Of a stretch of 64,000 nt of DNA, positions 1 to 10,939 are shown in pieces (position 1 is the first letter of the stretch; each line of letters starts with the position of its first letter). The position numbers and the translations under genes were made by a program. Under the pieces are notes generated by a model. That model was not told the origin of the DNA, made no database searches, and was given only the letters and a program-made list of their open reading frames with translations. The DNA is from Agrypnia vestita (lineage: Eukaryota; Arthropoda; Insecta; Trichoptera; Phryganeidae). The DNA lies in contig JADDOH010010844.1 in assembly GCA_016648135.1 (NCBI GenBank), forward strand, positions 21,523 to 85,522, given 5' to 3'.

Positions 1-1639
1 TGGGCGCCAAATCGTACTAGTAATGTTTTTTTTGAAAATAATTATTTTTAGAAAATAAAATAAATGCATACTACAGTGATTATTATGTATATTATATTTT
101 TTTATATTTGTTTAACTGTCCCCAGAAAAGTTAAAACATGTATTTGGGGACAGGAGTACATGATGCAGTGTTTGAGCATGAATGATAAGTTTGCATTGGC
201 GGCGCATTTACTGCAAGAGCACATTTCAGCGTTTTTTAATAAAATGTGGGTTTTTATTATTCATTTATATGATAGACTGCATTTTTAGGGCATTAACTTA
301 GATAGAACCTTTGTTGTTCAGTAATAAACTGAACATTATTTACAATAATTAAGAAAATATAAGCATTAATCAACAGGCCGCGGCCAAAAAAATCGTTTTT
401 AGTGTCCTAGACGAGACAAACTTTTAACAAATATTCATATGTACGTGTATATGTTTTTTTATACCTATAAAGTTTATTCCATTATCTTGAATCCGTACTA
501 AAACAATTAAGAAATGTTCAATATTAATAAAGTTTTTTTTTTTAAATTGCAAGAAATTTTTACGTTTTTTAATGATTTTCAAGCGCTTTTTATTCATATA
601 AAGATATGATTTTAAACAGTATAATATTCTATTTATTCCCGTATTATGAGGCTTAAAAACAAAATTTCCAAAGTGTGAAATGTGCCAATGAATGTCGTTA
701 TAAACAGATTACCGTTGGCAACGGCGAAGGTCGGACGTGTACCTGTTGCCGTTTATTATTTTCACTTATTTCTCTGTGAAACGTACTTCTATGCTAAATT
801 TGACATTAGTTAGAAGTATTATTATTTTATACTGTCGAAAACAATTGATTCATCGCGTATGATAAGGTATTTTTAACTAGTTTTATATGAATTTACTTTT
901 TCTGCTTGTAATCCTACATTAAACCAGCGTCAGTTCCTTCGCCACTATTTGATTTGGTGACCTTGAAGGCCCCGCGATATTCGCGGAGACGTCATTGTCA
1001 AATGAGATATTAATTTATGACATAATTTTTAAAATATTATTAAAAATATATATATATTTTATACATTTTTTGGACCAAATTAATTATGGCTTATTAAAGA
1101 GTGTACTTAATTTAACGAAGCTATCGTGTAAGAGAACCGTAACTGATTTAATTTGTCTGTGAAAAAAATATTAACGGTATGTTGGACTCTCCTGAGTTAT
1201 TAAATGATTTATTACAAAGTACCTGGGCGGTCGATTTCAAGACAGAGCGAGCTATTTTGTGTCGGTACCTAGAATATTAACTATGTTGTGATTTCGCCTA
1301 TTCGTAGATTGCACCGCCTAGGGAAGCCTACAGCTCTGTTGATATATTTAAAGCTCGAACACCATACAATACAAAAGACTAACCTACTAAACTTCTATTT
1401 TGTAGTTTGCCTACATATTTAATCTATTATTTATTGTATTTATATTACTAATAGTCTTTATTTTTTGGTAATTTCCTTCTTATGTACTTAGATAGCTATG
1501 GTATTTGAACACTTTGTTACACATTATGTGAAAGCCGAATTCAGGGCGTGTATCATTAATAAATAAATAAGGACTTTACTTTTTTCATTTAAATATTATT
1601 TGTAATATAAATATCATTTGGCGATTTACACGTTCCTGA
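1..1639. other. Stretch with no recognised gene
   Basis: AT-rich sequence with short, compositionally biased open frames and no domain I recognise. It would lie in, or downstream of, the fourth intron of the minus-strand P450. I looked on the minus strand for the missing P450 exons (I-helix, ExxR, haem loop) and did not see them. Confidence 0.5.
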
Positions 1640-2361
1640 GACATATCGACGGCTCCTACGTATAATATCGTAACCCACAAATCGACGATTTTTAGTTTTT
1701 TGTGTATTTCATATGTATTTAATTATATCTTTATTTCCAAGAAAGAAAAAAAATATTTTGCAATAAATAACGTTTTTTTCGGGCGTATTTTATTGTATCT
1801 CAAACAATCACATGTAACTTTACGAAGTATATACTATCGTATGTAACACTTACGACAATTTGCGTTGGAAAATAACATAAGATAATTTTATCGTATGTAA
1901 CACTTACGATAACATACGTTGGAAAATAACATAAGATAATTATCGTATGTAACACTTACGATAATATGCGTGAGAAAATAACACAAGAAAATTATCGTAT
2001 GCAACACTTACGTTATTTTACGTCGCGTCTTTTCCGAAGTTAAATGTTGTAAGTCACTTATACGATATTTTACGTCGCGTCTTTTCCGAAGTTAAATGTT
2101 GTAAGTCATTTATGCGATATTTTACGACGCATCTTTTCCGAAGTATAATATCGTATGTGCATTTCTTCAAAAACCATTAATAATTTTGACTTTATTGTGA
2201 TTATTAATGAAACTACAGTATAAAGTAAAATATTGAAACGAATTTTCAAAAAGATTGGGCAATATTTAGATTTATACCGGACGAAAATATGTTCAAATCC
2301 TTCTCCTGTAAAATTGAATTTTGTGGGTTACGATATTATACGTAGGAGCCGTCGATATGTC
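1640..2361. mobile_element. Foldback-like transposon with tandem-repeat arms
   Basis: The ends are a perfect 42-bp inverted repeat (1640-1681 and 2320-2361, outermost bases GACATATCGACGGC). Inside lie two tandem arrays of a ~52-bp unit in opposite orientations, meeting near position 2015. Long inverted arms built of short tandem repeats are the hallmark of foldback elements. No coding sequence is visible, so any transposase would act in trans. I could not fix a target-site duplication. Confidence 0.65.
1835..2160. repeat. Opposed tandem arrays of a ~52-bp unit
   Basis: The first array has four units starting near 1835, 1889, 1941 and 1993 (spacing 54, 52, 52), each opening with TATCGTATGTAACACTTACG or close to it. 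The second has three units near 2017, 2068 and 2120 with TTTTCCGAAG in the core. Reverse-complementing the first unit aligns it with the second (shared TTTTCC, GTAAGT and TACGATA blocks), so both arrays derive from one unit in opposite directions. Confidence 0.7.
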
Positions 2362-2634
2362 ATCCATGCACTCGCGCCATAACAATTTTCAAACATTTGT
2401 AACGCCTCGTTTAATCTCGTTCTCGCATTCCCAACGAAATAGGTACCTCCGCCCTCCACCATACATAAAAGACGATGCACCTTTTCAAAAAATCGTTTCC
2501 ACAAAGCCCGCAGAAAATTTTCGACTTTAACACAAGTGTATGACTAAACACTTGTGTAAAGCGGCCTTGACGCGAAATTTTTACAGAAATGCCGCTACGT
2601 AAATTATCCAATATTATTATTATTGTATACTTAC

Positions 2635-2822
2635 CCAAACCTCAAGTATTTGTGAAACCACGGAGCTATCATATACGTCATGCCTTTGAGGTTTTCCCAG
2701 AAATCTGAAACGAACAACGATGATGCTATTTTCTTGAAGTCGTTCTGATCATCCTCGAAGCTATTTATCTGGAGACCCAGAACTGAGGATACAATTGCAT
2801 CAGTGAGATATTTCAGTGCCAG
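2635..2822 (-). CDS. P450 exon 4
   Basis: Starts LALKYLTDAIVSSVLGLQIN, the P450 D/E-helix pattern, and ends FHKYLRF plus two bases at a GTAAGT donor. This is the last exon visible. The split codon shows the transcript is meant to continue. Confidence 0.75.
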
Positions 2823-5800
2823 CTGGAAAGCATTCAATTTAATACATTAGTAAAAAAGTAAAATTAATGATGCTGGATACCTTAGACACTGTACTAATAA
2901 TGCCAATTTAGTCTAGACTTCACTAACTATAAAATATATCTTCTTCTTGTGCCCTATCCATTCAACGGATGTCAGCCGTCATGTTGGCTATCATCACTAT
3001 TTACTACGGCCCGTTAAATAGTTCTACAGTAGACTGGCCGAACAACTGTCGTAGGTTTTTCAGCCATGATGTTTTTCTTTCAGAGCCCGGCAATCGTTCC
3101 CTGTATTGTAAGGTGCAAGATCTCTTCTTCTTACTTCTCTGGATTTCTCATCCATCACATGTCTGAGATATTGAAGTTTTCGAATTTTTGTTATTTTAAT
3201 TACTTCTTTTTCTTTATTCATCCGAACCACAACATCTTCTTTCGTAATTCTGTCCACCCAGCTTATTTTCAGTATACTTTTGTAGATCACATCTCGAATG
3301 CTTCAAATAGTAGGTATATCAATTCTTCCGTTGGCGCTCCCGCTTCCATTTTATATAATAACATCGAGAACACATAGCATCTGACCATTAGCATTTAAGT
3401 AAACGCCAACCAAAAAAAAACTAATCCACTGTTAGTAACGACTAATCTAATTAATATATACAGTACCTACTCTAAATACACACCTCTTTAGCTTCCAGTG
3501 GTTCTCCTGGTCGCTCCGAAACATGATTGTTCAGATAATTAACCATAACGTCACACTTGTCTGATAAAGTTCCGTACATCAACTTTACTCTGCTCATCGT
3601 CATTCCACTGGACCACTGCGACCTCAACACCTTCCAAGCTTCTCCAGTCCTCACAAAGGGATTAGCAGCTAACATCCGATCAATATCCATGTCAATCTGC
3701 AAATTCAATTTTAATGTGTAAATTTATTCCAGCTTGTAAAAGCAGTCACAGTAAAAAAAAAAATAAGGATGAAATAAACTGTTATTGCGACTGTAACTAT
3801 GATTGGTGTTCAATTGATAATTTCTGTCAAATGATAATTTTATTTAACTGATAAGGGTTTGGTTTCGGCCGTACCCGTGATTGCTCCGAATTACAAATAA
3901 TCGCATTTACCAATCACAGTTACCTACAATCACGGTTTAGCCATCATCAGTGGAAAGAACAGTGTTATTTTCCGATATTTAAAAGAATACCCTCTATAAG
4001 ATCGTTAATGCATCTGTGGCATCATAACTTCATAATTCAAATTTTAAATTTAAATTTCGGAGGAATTAAATCGCATGATTTTTTTAAAGCAAATGTACCA
4101 CCAAATACAACAGTTTCTCAGTGCTGATATTATACATAAATATAATGTGTACATACATGAAAATCATTTTCGGCAAAGCTGTAGTGTTCCTTGACCAAAA
4201 CATCTTTGATAATGTCCAAATCTCTCACGACTAATGTCGGGGTACTCAATTTGAAAAAGCCAAAATACGCTGCATTATTAAATTTCCTGTAACCAATAAA
4301 AAAGTTAAAATTGTTAAAGAAACCCAAATATTTATGGATGATATATTACATAATAGCACATACAGTAAATTGAAATAAACATCACTTCACTAGAATTTCT
4401 AATAAAAAAATAAAATATACCTATAGAATAAAACGAGATAATACGCCTCGGCAAGTAAAACGTTCCACTCAAGTGGGTATCTCCCGTTTAAATATGTACA
4501 ACAATAGGTACATACAATGTTTCAACAGTGAAGTTAGCATCACGTAAGTATTGTAACGAAGCTAAAAGGAGTCGCGCACTCATGTTAAGTGACAGTTGTT
4601 TAAAATGATCACAATACTGACGAAGATTCCAGAACAACCTAGCATAATCTACGGCTTACGAGAGACATCTCCAAAAGTCTGGAAAACGTGAGGAACTTCT
4701 GGAAAACGCGGGAAACGTCTCGGAATTTCGATAACAGCATTAACCACTATAAATACAACACGCGGGAGTAAGGTGTAAGTTATGCGATAATGCAAGCGAA
4801 CGTAGCCGCGGGCGGCGGGTCAGTCCGGCTAAGCGAGCGGTAGCGGCAAAAAGCCAGCGGTGCCAAGCGAGCGGAGATTCGGCAGCGATTCTAGAAAGTT
4901 CTTACGTGGCGAGATAAGCCGAAGCGAAATTAATAAGTGCGGAAATTGATGGAATATTCTAGTGAACAGTGAAAATAGTGTTAAAGCGAGTATAAAGTGT
5001 ATTTACGAGTGATAGATTGCGAAACAGTTTAATTTAAGGAATAGATTACATTTAATAGCGATAAGTGACCTTGTAGTTTGAATAATTAATTAATCGGTAT
5101 TCAGTAAATCCTGTATTAAATCCCAGCGTTTTCATTTATTCATCCTGCAGCCACGATCATTCGGAAATCGCGTACAGTGGTGAAAAAATTTACTTTTGTA
5201 AAGATTTACTCATTTAAAGTTTATCAATAACACAGCATGTATTTTTAATGTAATTAGTTCAATAATTGATTAAAAAAAGGCGTTATTATGACATATTGTG
5301 ACGTATACGCCCTCTCGGATGCTTGTTGTTTTAGCTGATTATTTTATTTCCATGATATTCCATGATGGACACATTTTTCAACTAAGCAAATACTGTAGGA
5401 TTGTATCACAGCATTTTTTTTCCTTAATTAATGATTTTGTTTAAGTTCGTTGTTACCATTTAGTAACAATGAGCTTAGGCCGGCGCCACACTGCGCGGAT
5501 ATTCCGTCGCCGATTTTCCGCAGCGAAGTGCCGCTACATATATTTATATATAATATGCGCTTATCAAACACACTGCGCAGACGATCGGTCTATCCATTAG
5601 CTTTGCCGATTTGACGCGACGAAAGATCCGCGCAGTGTGGCGCCGGCCTTAAACACCGTTTTACTCATCTCGTAATATTCCCATCACAATTATTATTCAG
5701 ATATTAATACATCGTAATAGTCTGTCGGAAAAAGTATTACATTTTTTATGAAAAGTATATTTTCATACCACTCATGCTTTACTGTACTGGCTGCATAAAA

Positions 5801-7670
5801 TACTATAAGGGCCGGTTATTTTATCAGTGGAAAAGGTAATAGTTTAGTAAAAAACACAGATTTTCGCGTATTTATGCTTAACTATTGCCATTACCACTGA
5901 TCAAACAACCGACTCTAAGGTAGAACTCAAGCTATCGTGAATACAAGCGAACCATAATCTCAGTGTCGTTTAGCAAACTCGGTAGCTCCGCCGCTCATTT
6001 AGAATCGGAAATATTAATTTATTTTTATAATATCTTTATTGGACTTATATACTTATTGCCATTGGAAAATCACTATTCCCTCCTTACTAAGCTTATAATA
6101 ACGGCATTCAGCACCAATAAATCAAATTTATTTAACGGATTTAATTTTAGTTTCCACAAAAATCTACATTCTACAAAAAAAAAATCGCGCGGTAGCAGGT
6201 CATCGACAGAAATATTAAGAAGCGAAATAATAATTGTTTTGCTACACGGAATGGAAGCATGGACGCTTACCAAAGAATTGATAAGACGACTTGAGTCATC
6301 CATGTGCCAGAGATGTGGAGATACTCAAAATAAGCTGGATGGACAGAGTTATGAATGAAGATGTTATGGTTCGGATAAATAAAGGAAAATAAGTTTGTTT
6401 TTAATAGAGATGCGAACATGGAATACATGTCGCATCAATATTCTTACTATTTTCAAACTAAGCTAAACGCTTCTGCTATGAAAATAGGACTAACTTATAG
6501 GCGAGAGTCCTAACCACAACACCAACAAGCTACAATTTTTTTGTTTGTTTGTATATTTTTTATTTAGTTGTAATAAGAACACATTTTTGCATCTAGTAAT
6601 GAAAACATAAATTAATATAGCAAAATAAACATAAATATTCCAAAAATATATCAATATAAATCAACATAAATAATCATAAATAGAAACACATTTACGTTAG
6701 TAAGTACGTAATTAAAACAATAAAAATCCGAAAAATTCAATATCTCGGACATGTGATGAGACATCCGGAGAAGTACGAGATCTTGCGTCTCATAATACAG
6801 GGAAATATTGCCGGGGCCCTGAAAAGGTAGAACATCAGGACTGAAAACCTGAGGCAGTGATGTGGTCAGTCTACTGTAGAGCTTTTTCTGGCCACAATAA
6901 ACAAAGTTCTCATAGCCAACATGACAGCCAGCGTGGAACGTCGCACGATGGATCGACCCGGTAAGGACTTATGCACGACTGCTCCTGGACTACAAGTGAA
7001 ATGCAATGGAACGAATACAATACGGTGGCGGTTAGATCCGCAATATTCAGCCGAAGAATCTATGATCGCGACTACTGTCTCTGGGAATTCCTAATACGAA
7101 GAAGTTACGATAATTTTTCTTAAATATGAAGAATCTGCAGTGTCGACCGACTAAAAATAAAAGCAAGTTAGGATAATGAATGTACAAATTATGCAAATAA
7201 GACTTCAAAAGAGGGCTGAACATTGTTAGAAGGCAAAGTATTCTGAAAAAAGTAAAAACGAAATAATTGTTTCCCAAAGAAGAAAAAATATTTAATCGGA
7301 CCTATTTTTTTTTTTCAAAATAAGGATATGTTTAAATTTTCACCATCTCTATTAAAGTGCAAAAACAATTTTATTCTACGCATATTAATATTTAAAATCA
7401 TGCAGAACTATGTACGATATACATATTTTAAAGGATTTCTCTTCCTTTGGGTTTAAAACGGAATAAATTTTCATTGACTTACTTGTACAAATCGCAATAT
7501 ATTAATCCTAAATGCTTCTGTCCAGTAAACGCTTCTTTCAAATTTCCGAAGAAAAACTTGGGTTCTTCATACGGGATTCCGCGTTTTTCCCAATAACTAA
7601 AATTCCAAGTAATAAAGGCGTATATTGTTACACCCAATAGTGCGACTAGTCCTACTATGATGAAAAACAT
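2635..7670 (-). CDS. Cytochrome P450, CYP3 clan (CYP6-like), N-terminal half only
   Basis: Microsomal P450s are haem monooxygenases, anchored in the ER and fed electrons by NADPH-P450 reductase; CYP6-like members oxidise plant toxins and insecticides. Four exons join in frame: 7483-7670, 4157-4286, 3484-3696 and 2635-2822, about 238 residues. Visible features are an N-terminal membrane anchor (residues 1-20), a YWEKRGIPY linker typical of CYP6 proteins, a beta-1 region (LSTPTLVVRDLDIIKDVL) and the C-helix WxxxR as WKVLR. All junctions have GT donors and AG acceptors, and the phases match. Exon 4 ends at a GTAAGT donor. The remaining half, including I-helix, ExxR and the haem cysteine, is not in the window, so it is either beyond the left edge after an intron longer than 2.6 kb or lost. 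The start was taken at the Met before the hydrophobic stretch; an upstream in-frame Met at 7736 is possible. Confidence 0.85.
2945..3293 (-). mobile_element. RTE-type LINE C-terminal fragment
   Basis: The minus strand reads KISWVDRITKEDVVVRMNKE and RKLQYLRHVMDEKSR. This is the familiar post-RT region of RTE-like endonuclease-reverse transcriptases ("ILKISW.DRV.NE.V..R", "KLQYLGHIMR"). It continues with frameshifts and stops to an ending like that of other copies (YNSTVELF, IANMTAD). Heavily decayed, inside P450 intron 3. Confidence 0.65.
3484..3696 (-). CDS. P450 exon 3 (C-helix)
   Basis: 71 codons without split codons, containing GEAWKVLRSQWSSGMT. This is the C-helix in which the W and R of WxxxR contact the haem propionate. 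Acceptor TTGCAG, donor GTGTGT. Confidence 0.8.
4157..4286 (-). CDS. P450 exon 2
   Basis: Completes the split Lys to give LYKKFNNAAYFGFF, then the LVVRDLDIIKDVLVKEHY region. The acceptor is TTACAG and the donor GTATGT. Phase fits both neighbours. Confidence 0.8.
4552..5180 (+). mobile_element. LTR of an LTR retrotransposon (single, truncated)
   Basis: The segment starts TGTAACGAAGC and ends GCGTACA, matching TG...CA boundaries. It has a TATA box (CTATAAATAC near 4748) followed by a GC-rich R/U5-like part. The bases just after it (GTGGTGA) look like the start of a primer-binding site, but the sequence then diverges. No gag, pol or second LTR is seen and there is no target duplication, so this is a truncated LTR plus a few internal bases. 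Gypsy or BEL type cannot be told. Confidence 0.45.
5478..5648. mobile_element. Harbinger-like MITE, GGCCGGCGCCACACTGCGCG family
   Basis: Inverted ends of about 20 bp (GGCCGGCGCCACACTGCGCG) are flanked on both sides by TTA (5475-5477 and 5649-5651). TTA duplication points to PIF/Harbinger mobilisation. Two more copies lie inside the duplicated Tc1-like element near 13.7 and 15.1 kb. Confidence 0.7.
5809..5915. mobile_element. Small Harbinger-like MITE (GGGCCGGTTATTT ends)
   Basis: 107 bp with imperfect inverted ends (GGGCCGGTTATTTTATCAGT against ACTGATCAAACAACCGACTC), flanked by TAA on both sides. The ends resemble the 10422 and 59751 MITEs. Confidence 0.6.
6170..6948 (+). mobile_element. RTE-type LINE fragment, interrupted
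   Basis: Frames at 6170-6400 read GMEAWTLTKELIRRLESS and, after a shift, a WRYSK/SWMDRVMNED-like stretch. 6716-6948 continues with KIRKIQYLGHVMRHPEK and VLIANMTAS, the end of the same protein. About 310 bp of AT-rich sequence (6402-6712) splits the two parts. Several stops and frameshifts show it is dead. Related to the 2945 fragment but in the other orientation. Confidence 0.65.
6949..7482. other. P450 intron 1, remainder
   Basis: After the LINE fragment this part of the first P450 intron has no gene or clear repeat that I recognise. Confidence 0.4.
7483..7670 (-). CDS. P450 exon 1 (membrane anchor)
   Basis: Encodes the signal anchor MFFIIVGLVALLGVTIYAFI, then the hinge and FFFGNLKEAF. It ends two bases into a lysine codon at a GTAAGT donor. 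Confidence 0.8.
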
Positions 7671-8199
7671 TTTTAAAACAACTACTATAATGTTTATATC
7701 ACTGTTGTTAGTTTGCGCTATCAGCGCTTTGAACAAGGCGAGCTCGATGGCTCAACTGAATTTTTGGTGATAATTGATTACAAACACATCCCAATCAAGG
7801 CTCACAGGGTCATCAAATCTTTTGATTTATTGATCCGTAAGAATATGTGTAATGAAAGAGAAGCGGATTTTTTGATAATAAAAGGTAATATTAATCAATA
7901 TAGCAGATCAACGTAAAACTATTATGATCGCTTTCAGCGCTTCACGAGTAAGATTTTTTCTATGAATGAACGTTCTCGATAACGTCTTGCGTAACTAAGG
8001 TTGACAATAACTACGAGTAGTATATGAATAATCGACCTAAATACGACGGAACACCATGTTATATATAGTACATAACCTTTTGCGAATTATAACAGAGATG
8101 ATATATAAAGTAAATGTAAAATTTAAGTAAAATCAAACAAAAATATGAAATAATCATTAAAATACCTCTACAAATGAAAAAGTTATGGGACTTTAAAAT

Positions 8200-8390
8200 T
8201 GCGCTTTGCAAAAATAATTTCGTTTCATGCGACGCCGACGGTCCAGCACGTGACGTCACTTGACCTAGACGACGCGACTCGTTGTTTAGGTGGTGTTGCT
8301 CGTATTCGCTTAGTGCCCGTGGTGCGACGATCTCGTCAAACGACGTCGCAAGCGGCACAGACCACAGTCGTTCCTCCCTAAAACACGTAA
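8200..8390. other. GC-rich patch with TGACGTCA palindrome
   Basis: A ~190-bp GC-rich, CpG-rich block about 500 bp upstream of the P450 start. It contains CACGTGACGTCAC, a CRE/E-box-like palindrome. Both strands are open for over 60 codons with no recognised protein. A similar CGCACGTGACATCAC is found at 12600 inside the hAT element, so repeat origin is as likely as a promoter element. Confidence 0.3.
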
Positions 8391-8689
8391 ACTTAAATAA
8401 CCTATTTCTCAATCAATTGACATATTTAAAAAAAAAATTCACGGGTGTATTAGTTTCGATCTATATTTTAATTTCATTCTCAACCCGAAACGTTCAATGC
8501 TACAACTCTACTACAAAACTATTTTGTGACAGCGGATGTTCTACTGAAGAAAAGAATGTTCGAAACATCGAAACATAACAATGAAAACGGTTGTGACAAC
8601 CCTATAGATTATGTATACAACAGTCCTATCGCTCAATTACTACATTGCAGAAGGCAGCTAAAACAACTTTAATAATAAGCGAGTGAATA

Positions 8690-9545
8690 ACCATAAGAAT
8701 ATTATTTGTGAATTGAACGATCGCGTAGCGAACGTTCATGAAGCGTCCAGAAAGGCACTGAAGAAGTGGATTCGGAGCGGTAAGCTCCTACTAGGGAATG
8801 CAAGATCTCGAAAAAAGATCTCGCACCAATTTTGCAAGCTCAATCTCGCATCAAAATTTGTGCGAAATCTCACGAGATTTGCAAAATCAAGATTAATCCT
8901 AATAATTTTTTATACTGAAGAGGAAAACGCGATCTTATTTGGATTAGAACAAGCGTTTGAGCCATTAAAACTGGCCGTCGAAATTTGATATCGCCTAGAT
9001 TCTACTTTGCGTTTTATGATCCGGAAATTAGAAGACCTAAAAACGACTCTAACAACAAAATTGATTAAATCCTAGAGAAAACGTACATAGCCTCTTATAT
9101 AAGGAGCCGACTTGATGATGCAACAATCATCGATTTGTGCTTCTTCCAAAGTTACTTTCAAAAACACGCATAAAAATCAATCATTATTTTTTTAAGTATC
9201 TACCTAACTTATCTTTATAACAAAAATAAAGTACTATTACATTACAACTTGTAAAAATATAATAATTATTAAAATTTAATTGATTGTATGCGAAATCTCG
9301 CCGATACCGAGATCTCGCGAGATTGATATTATTAATCTCGCGAGATCCCGATATAACTAAAATCACGCGATATTGCATTCCCTAGGTCCTACCTATCGCC
9401 GAAGAGAGAAGGAAACTTCGGGCAGAGTTTAAAAATAGACTGAAACACTGTCAACAAAATGGTGACCATTTTAGATGGATATGCTTAATTGCCTCAGAAG
9501 AAGTTATAGAAGGTGACAAACCCGAAATATCAACCATCCAGTCAT
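8690..9545 (+). mobile_element. LINE-like coding remnant split by a hAT element
   Basis: Before the hAT insertion the plus strand reads NDRVANVHEASRKALKKWIR. Directly after it, AEERRKLRAEFKNRLKHCQQ follows. The pattern is like the endonuclease-to-RT linker of insect LINEs. No catalytic motif is present, so the assignment is weak, but continuity across the insertion supports a former coding sequence. Confidence 0.35.
8792..9384. mobile_element. Non-autonomous hAT element (TAGGGAATGCAA ends)
   Basis: 593 bp. Starts TAGGGAATGCAAGATCTCG and ends GATATTGCATTCCCTA. Flanks GCTCCTAC and GGTCCTAC form an 8-bp duplication with one mismatch. Interior is rich in AATCTCGCGAGATT-type palindromes. No transposase. 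A second copy is at 30430. Confidence 0.75.
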
Positions 9546-10421
9546 ATCAATGGTAGGTTGGTACATTGGATATAATATACGAGATCAAATTAAATGAGAA
9601 TGAACAAATTAAAAAATTAAAACCTTCCTAAAATCCAACTTAAATTCATAAATCGTTTAACCTTACAGCTTTTTTCAAAATATTTTAATATTATTCAATA
9701 TCAAATTATCTTTAATTACCGTATTATTAAATGACTCACATATGTACCTATATACAAAATAAGAACTTAGGCTCCCTCATCAAACTCAAGAGCTTCTCTT
9801 CACTGATGAGGTCTACATTTCAATTTAATATGTAAATACATATAAGATTTGAATTTGTACCTATCTTATATTAAATAAAAATTTTAAAAAATTAAAAATC
9901 TCAAAAATATTCGGAATCTAATTTTCTGGGGTTAGGTAATAATAGCCAAGACTCTCCTATGGCCACAGCTGAACAATCAACGGATGTAGTATCCACACCG
10001 TCAATAGTGAAATGGTGACTTGTGCAATAAAATGTCATCATCACCACCACCACCATCATCATCAAAGAACATATATTAGGTTAGGCTAAATAGAAGTGCA
10101 GTATAAATATACCTCCAGCACAATTATGTTACATCCTGGCCCTTTTGTTTCTCGTGGCAGTTAAAATACCGCAAATTTTCACGTAATGTCATCATATTCA
10201 ATATTTTCGTCCGTTGATTTGATCGGCTATTTAATATGCTAGAGTACATTCAATGATTTCGTTATAATTTTTAATTCATATTTTTTTAAATTATCTTATT
10301 AAAAAAATATGTTAATAATAAAATAAAATAAAATACTAAAAATAAGGTAATGAAACAAAACATGTCCAGATTCAAACAATCTCTTAGATTAGATAGTCTA
10401 GATCTTGTCTCCATCTTGTTA
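9546..10421. other. Intergenic stretch
   Basis: AT-rich, no gene seen. The only marked feature is a short CAT/CAC microsatellite at 10033-10064. Confidence 0.5.
10033..10064. repeat. CAT/CAC microsatellite
   Basis: An imperfect trinucleotide run of TCATCATCACCACCACCAC type, about 32 bp. Confidence 0.8.
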
Positions 10422-10566
10422 GGGCCGGTTGTTTCAAGTTGGATTAACGTAAGCGTTCTTTTAAAGCATAGATTTTTACGTTCTCCACCAATCAGACGAT
10501 CCATTTTCGTAAAAATCTATGCTTTAATCGACCGCTTACTTTGATCGAACTTGAAACAACCGGGCC
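10422..10566. mobile_element. Harbinger-like MITE (GGGCCGGTTGTTTCAAG)
   Basis: 145 bp, flanked by TTA on both sides. The ends are GGGCCGGTTGTTTCAAGTT and ACTTGAAACAACCGGGCC. An inner inverted pair TAAAGCATAGATTTTTACG folds back on itself. Same TIR start (GGGCCGGT) as the coding Harbinger element at 52509, the likely source of transposase. Confidence 0.7.
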
Positions 10567-10892
10567 TTAAGTAGGTACTTTTCATTTGTCCTTGCTTTTC
10601 TTTTAAATTGCTATAACTTTTAGTTTATATTGTTCATATTATGTAATATATTTTATTGGACTATGTCCGTTAATTTCAATAAATAAAGCTCATTTGTAAA
10701 AGAAAAAAATTGTTGTATTTAATGTGGCGTGAGCCTTTTGTCATGGACATTTTGTCGTTGGACCAAATGTCCGTGAATTTTTGTTATGGAACCTGTTCAT
10801 TCGGTTCCAGTAGTCGGCTCCTTGTAATAATACCGCGTACAACCAGTGGGCGCAGTATCCCATTCAATTATCTGAAGGTTATATTCATTTAA

Positions 10893-10939
10893 GTGTGTTT
10901 ATATACTTGTACTTTGATTGTACGAGTATATAAACACAC
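10893..10939. repeat. 20-bp stem hairpin
   Basis: Arms GTGTGTTTATATACTTGTAC and GTACGAGTATATAAACACAC pair at 19 of 20 positions around a 7-nt loop. No known function. Confidence 0.6.

Noticed and set aside
64..288. 74-codon frame at the left end (FALAAHLLQEHISAF)
   Set aside because: Half of it is AT-driven Ile/Tyr/Phe; no domain, no splice context. Left unannotated.
1835..2160. Tandem units read as a CRISPR-like array
   Set aside because: Units are contiguous with no unique spacers and lie in a eukaryotic context.
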